Below are positions 62,773 through 64,000 of a DNA stretch of 64,000 bases, one piece after another (position 1 is the stretch's first letter; the number at the start of each line of letters is the position of its first letter). Both the position numbers and the translations under genes were made by a program. The stretch comes from CAKZLS01 sp963786305. Its GTDB lineage: Bacteria > Pseudomonadota > Alphaproteobacteria > Rhodospirillales > Defluviicoccaceae. The notes below the pieces were generated by a model. The model made no database searches. It saw nothing but the letters and a program-made list of their open reading frames with translations, and was not told the origin of the DNA. The DNA is taken from assembly GCA_963786305.1 (NCBI GenBank), contig CAWAYL010000003.1:37488-101487 (forward strand), written 5' to 3'.

Positions 62773-64000
62773 ATGACACAGGCGCACCTGACCGCCACCA
62801 CTATCTCCGAGGCCATTCGGGCCGGCGAGAGCACGTCGGAGGACGTGGTTCGACGGTGCCTGGAACGGATCGCCGAAGTGGACGACCGGGTGCGGGCCTG
62901 GGCATTCCTCGATCCGGATCATGCCCTGGCGCAAGCGCGGATGGCCGACGCGGCGACCCGGGCGGGCCAGGCCCGAGGTCGGCTCCATGGTGTCCCGGTC
63001 GGCATCAAGGACATCATCGATACCCGCGACATGCCCACCGAATTGGGGACACCGCTGCACGCCGGCCGCCGACCCTCGGCCGACGCCATGGTGGTATCGC
63101 TGTTGCGCGAAGCCGGAGCGGTGATCATGGGGAAAACCGTCACCACGGAATTGGCCGTCTATTCTCCCGGAAAGACGCGCAATCCGCATCATCCGGAACA
63201 TACGCCCGGAGGCTCGTCGAGCGGCTCGGCGGCGGCGGTGGCGGCCGGCATGGTCCCCTTGGCGATCGGCACGCAAACCAACGGCTCCGTCATACGCCCG
63301 GCGTCCTATTGCGGTGTGGTGGGCTTCAAACCCACGTTCGGGCGGATCTCGCGGCGCGGCGTGCTGACGCAATCGCCGCCGCTCGATCAAGTGGGCGTGT
63401 TTGCCAACACCATCGAGGACGTCGCTCTCGCTTCCGAGGTCCTGATGCGGTTCGATCCCTCCGACGAGGCCATGCGCCCGGCGGCCAGACCGGGCCTGAT
63501 CGACACCGCCAGCGACGAACCACCGGTGGCGCCACGCCTTGGTTTCGTGAAAACTCCCGTATGGGACACAGCGGAGGAAATCACCCGCGACGCGTTCTCC
63601 GAACTTGTCGAAACGCTCGGCGAGGCGGTGGAAGAAGTCCGGTTGACCGAGCCCTTCGACCAGGTCATCGAGTGGCATCGAGTGATCATGGAGGCCGATC
63701 TGGCCAAGAACTTCGCGGGCGAATACGAACGCGGCGCCGCCCGGCTCAGCGCCAACCTGAGGGAGATGATCGAACGCGGACAGAAAGTTCTCGCCGTCGA
63801 CTACAACCGCGCCCGAGACTGGATGCTCGTGGTTCGCGGACTGCTCGGCGAAGCCTTTCGATGGAACGATGCCTTGTTGACGCCCGCGACCACCGGCCCC
63901 GCGCCGCGCGGCCTGGACTCGACGGGCAACCCGGTTTTCTGCACCCTCTGGACGTATCTCGGGGTGCCGGCGGTGAGCCTGCCGCTGTTCCAGACCAGAG
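62773..64000 (+). CDS. Amidase-signature enzyme (3' end beyond window)
   Basis: The frame is open from 62773 to the window edge, about 409 residues. The Ser-cisSer-Lys catalytic triad is in VGIKDIIDTRDM (Lys, about residue 75) and PGGSSSGSAAAVAAGM, with the oxyanion/nucleophile region GTQTNGSVIRPASYCG. The amidase signature family hydrolyses amides or carbamates. It immediately follows the TRAP genes, so the imported substrate may be an amide or is linked to one. Without its C-terminal end the subgroup cannot be named. Confidence 0.9.
   Translation, partial: MTQAHLTATTISEAIRAGESTSEDVVRRCLERIAEVDDRVRAWAFLDPDHALAQARMADAATRAGQARGRLHGVPVGIKDIIDTRDMPTELGTPLHAGRRPSADAMVVSLLREAGAVIMGKTVTTELAVYSPGKTRNPHHPEHTPGGSSSGSAAAVAAGMVPLAIGTQTNGSVIRPASYCGVVGFKPTFGRISRRGVLTQSPPLDQVGVFANTIEDVALASEVLMRFDPSDEAMRPAARPGLIDTASDEPPVAPRLGFVKTPVWDTAEEITRDAFSELVETLGEAVEEVRLTEPFDQVIEWHRVIMEADLAKNFAGEYERGAARLSANLREMIERGQKVLAVDYNRARDWMLVVRGLLGEAFRWNDALLTPATTGPAPRGLDSTGNPVFCTLWTYLGVPAVSLPLFQTR

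Noticed and set aside
1..64000. CRISPR arrays, prophage, integrase or transposase genes.
   Set aside because: No regularly spaced repeats with unique spacers and no phage, integrase or transposase motifs seen in any frame.

Overview
This is a GC-rich alphaproteobacterial chromosome segment. The gene order rpmH-rnpA-yidD-yidC-engB-argB-(pyrimidine nucleotidase)-dapD-dapE, with def-fmt-truA alongside, and a complete ccoNOQP-ccoGHIS set are typical of Rhodospirillales-like bacteria. There is no prophage, CRISPR array or transposase. Most genes are housekeeping, and the less ordinary material is towards the right end.

Layout. 0-6.4 kb: 3' part of prfC, a membrane protein, a DUF2914/Sel1-type exported protein, a HAMP-adenylate cyclase and a DUF421 protein. 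6.7-11.6 kb: PIG-L deacetylase, a nucleotide-sugar dehydrogenase, rmuC and a DUF4139 protein. 11.6-23 kb: def-fmt, an unknown gene on the opposite strand, truA, then the leftward run from rpmH down to dapE (ribosome/RNase P, membrane insertion, arginine and lysine synthesis). 23.4-25.6 kb: a badly frame-broken histidine kinase and a trans-aconitate-methyltransferase-like gene. 25.7-32 kb: fabD, a Kef-type antiporter, an RlmI-type methyltransferase and gamma-glutamyltransferase. 32.4-40.6 kb: cbb3 oxidase structural and assembly genes for microaerobic respiration. 40.6-47.5 kb: two small exported proteins, a NavBac-type sodium channel, dCTP deaminase, panBC, gpt and a lipoprotein. 47.7-53 kb: tRNA-Arg with tandem repeats, a TauE/SafE permease, a multicopper oxidase, an ABC-2 exporter (ATPase gene with an in-frame stop) and pgl. 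53.07-53.34 kb: a 264-bp non-coding element with 33-bp terminal inverted repeats. 53.3-64 kb: a metal-dependent hydrolase, an ICMT-like methyltransferase, a four-gene module (hydroxyacid dehydrogenase, APH-fold kinase, divergent enolase, second hydroxyacid dehydrogenase), a TRAP transporter and an amidase cut by the window end.

The most interesting system is the 54.9-59.2 kb module. Its enzyme classes line up as 2-oxoacid -> D-2-hydroxyacid -> phosphorylated hydroxyacid -> enol product, resembling hydroxypyruvate -> glycerate -> 2-phosphoglycerate -> PEP. The enolase homologue has three substitutions at positions conserved in housekeeping enolase, so a modified substrate is possible. This is inference from sequence only.

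Caution for readers: at least a dozen genes, including the normally essential dapD and dapE, have frameshifts. Most of those I could resolve to a base look like one extra base, often doubling a neighbour. I treat these as probable sequencing or assembly errors and annotate the whole gene, noting where the frame changes.
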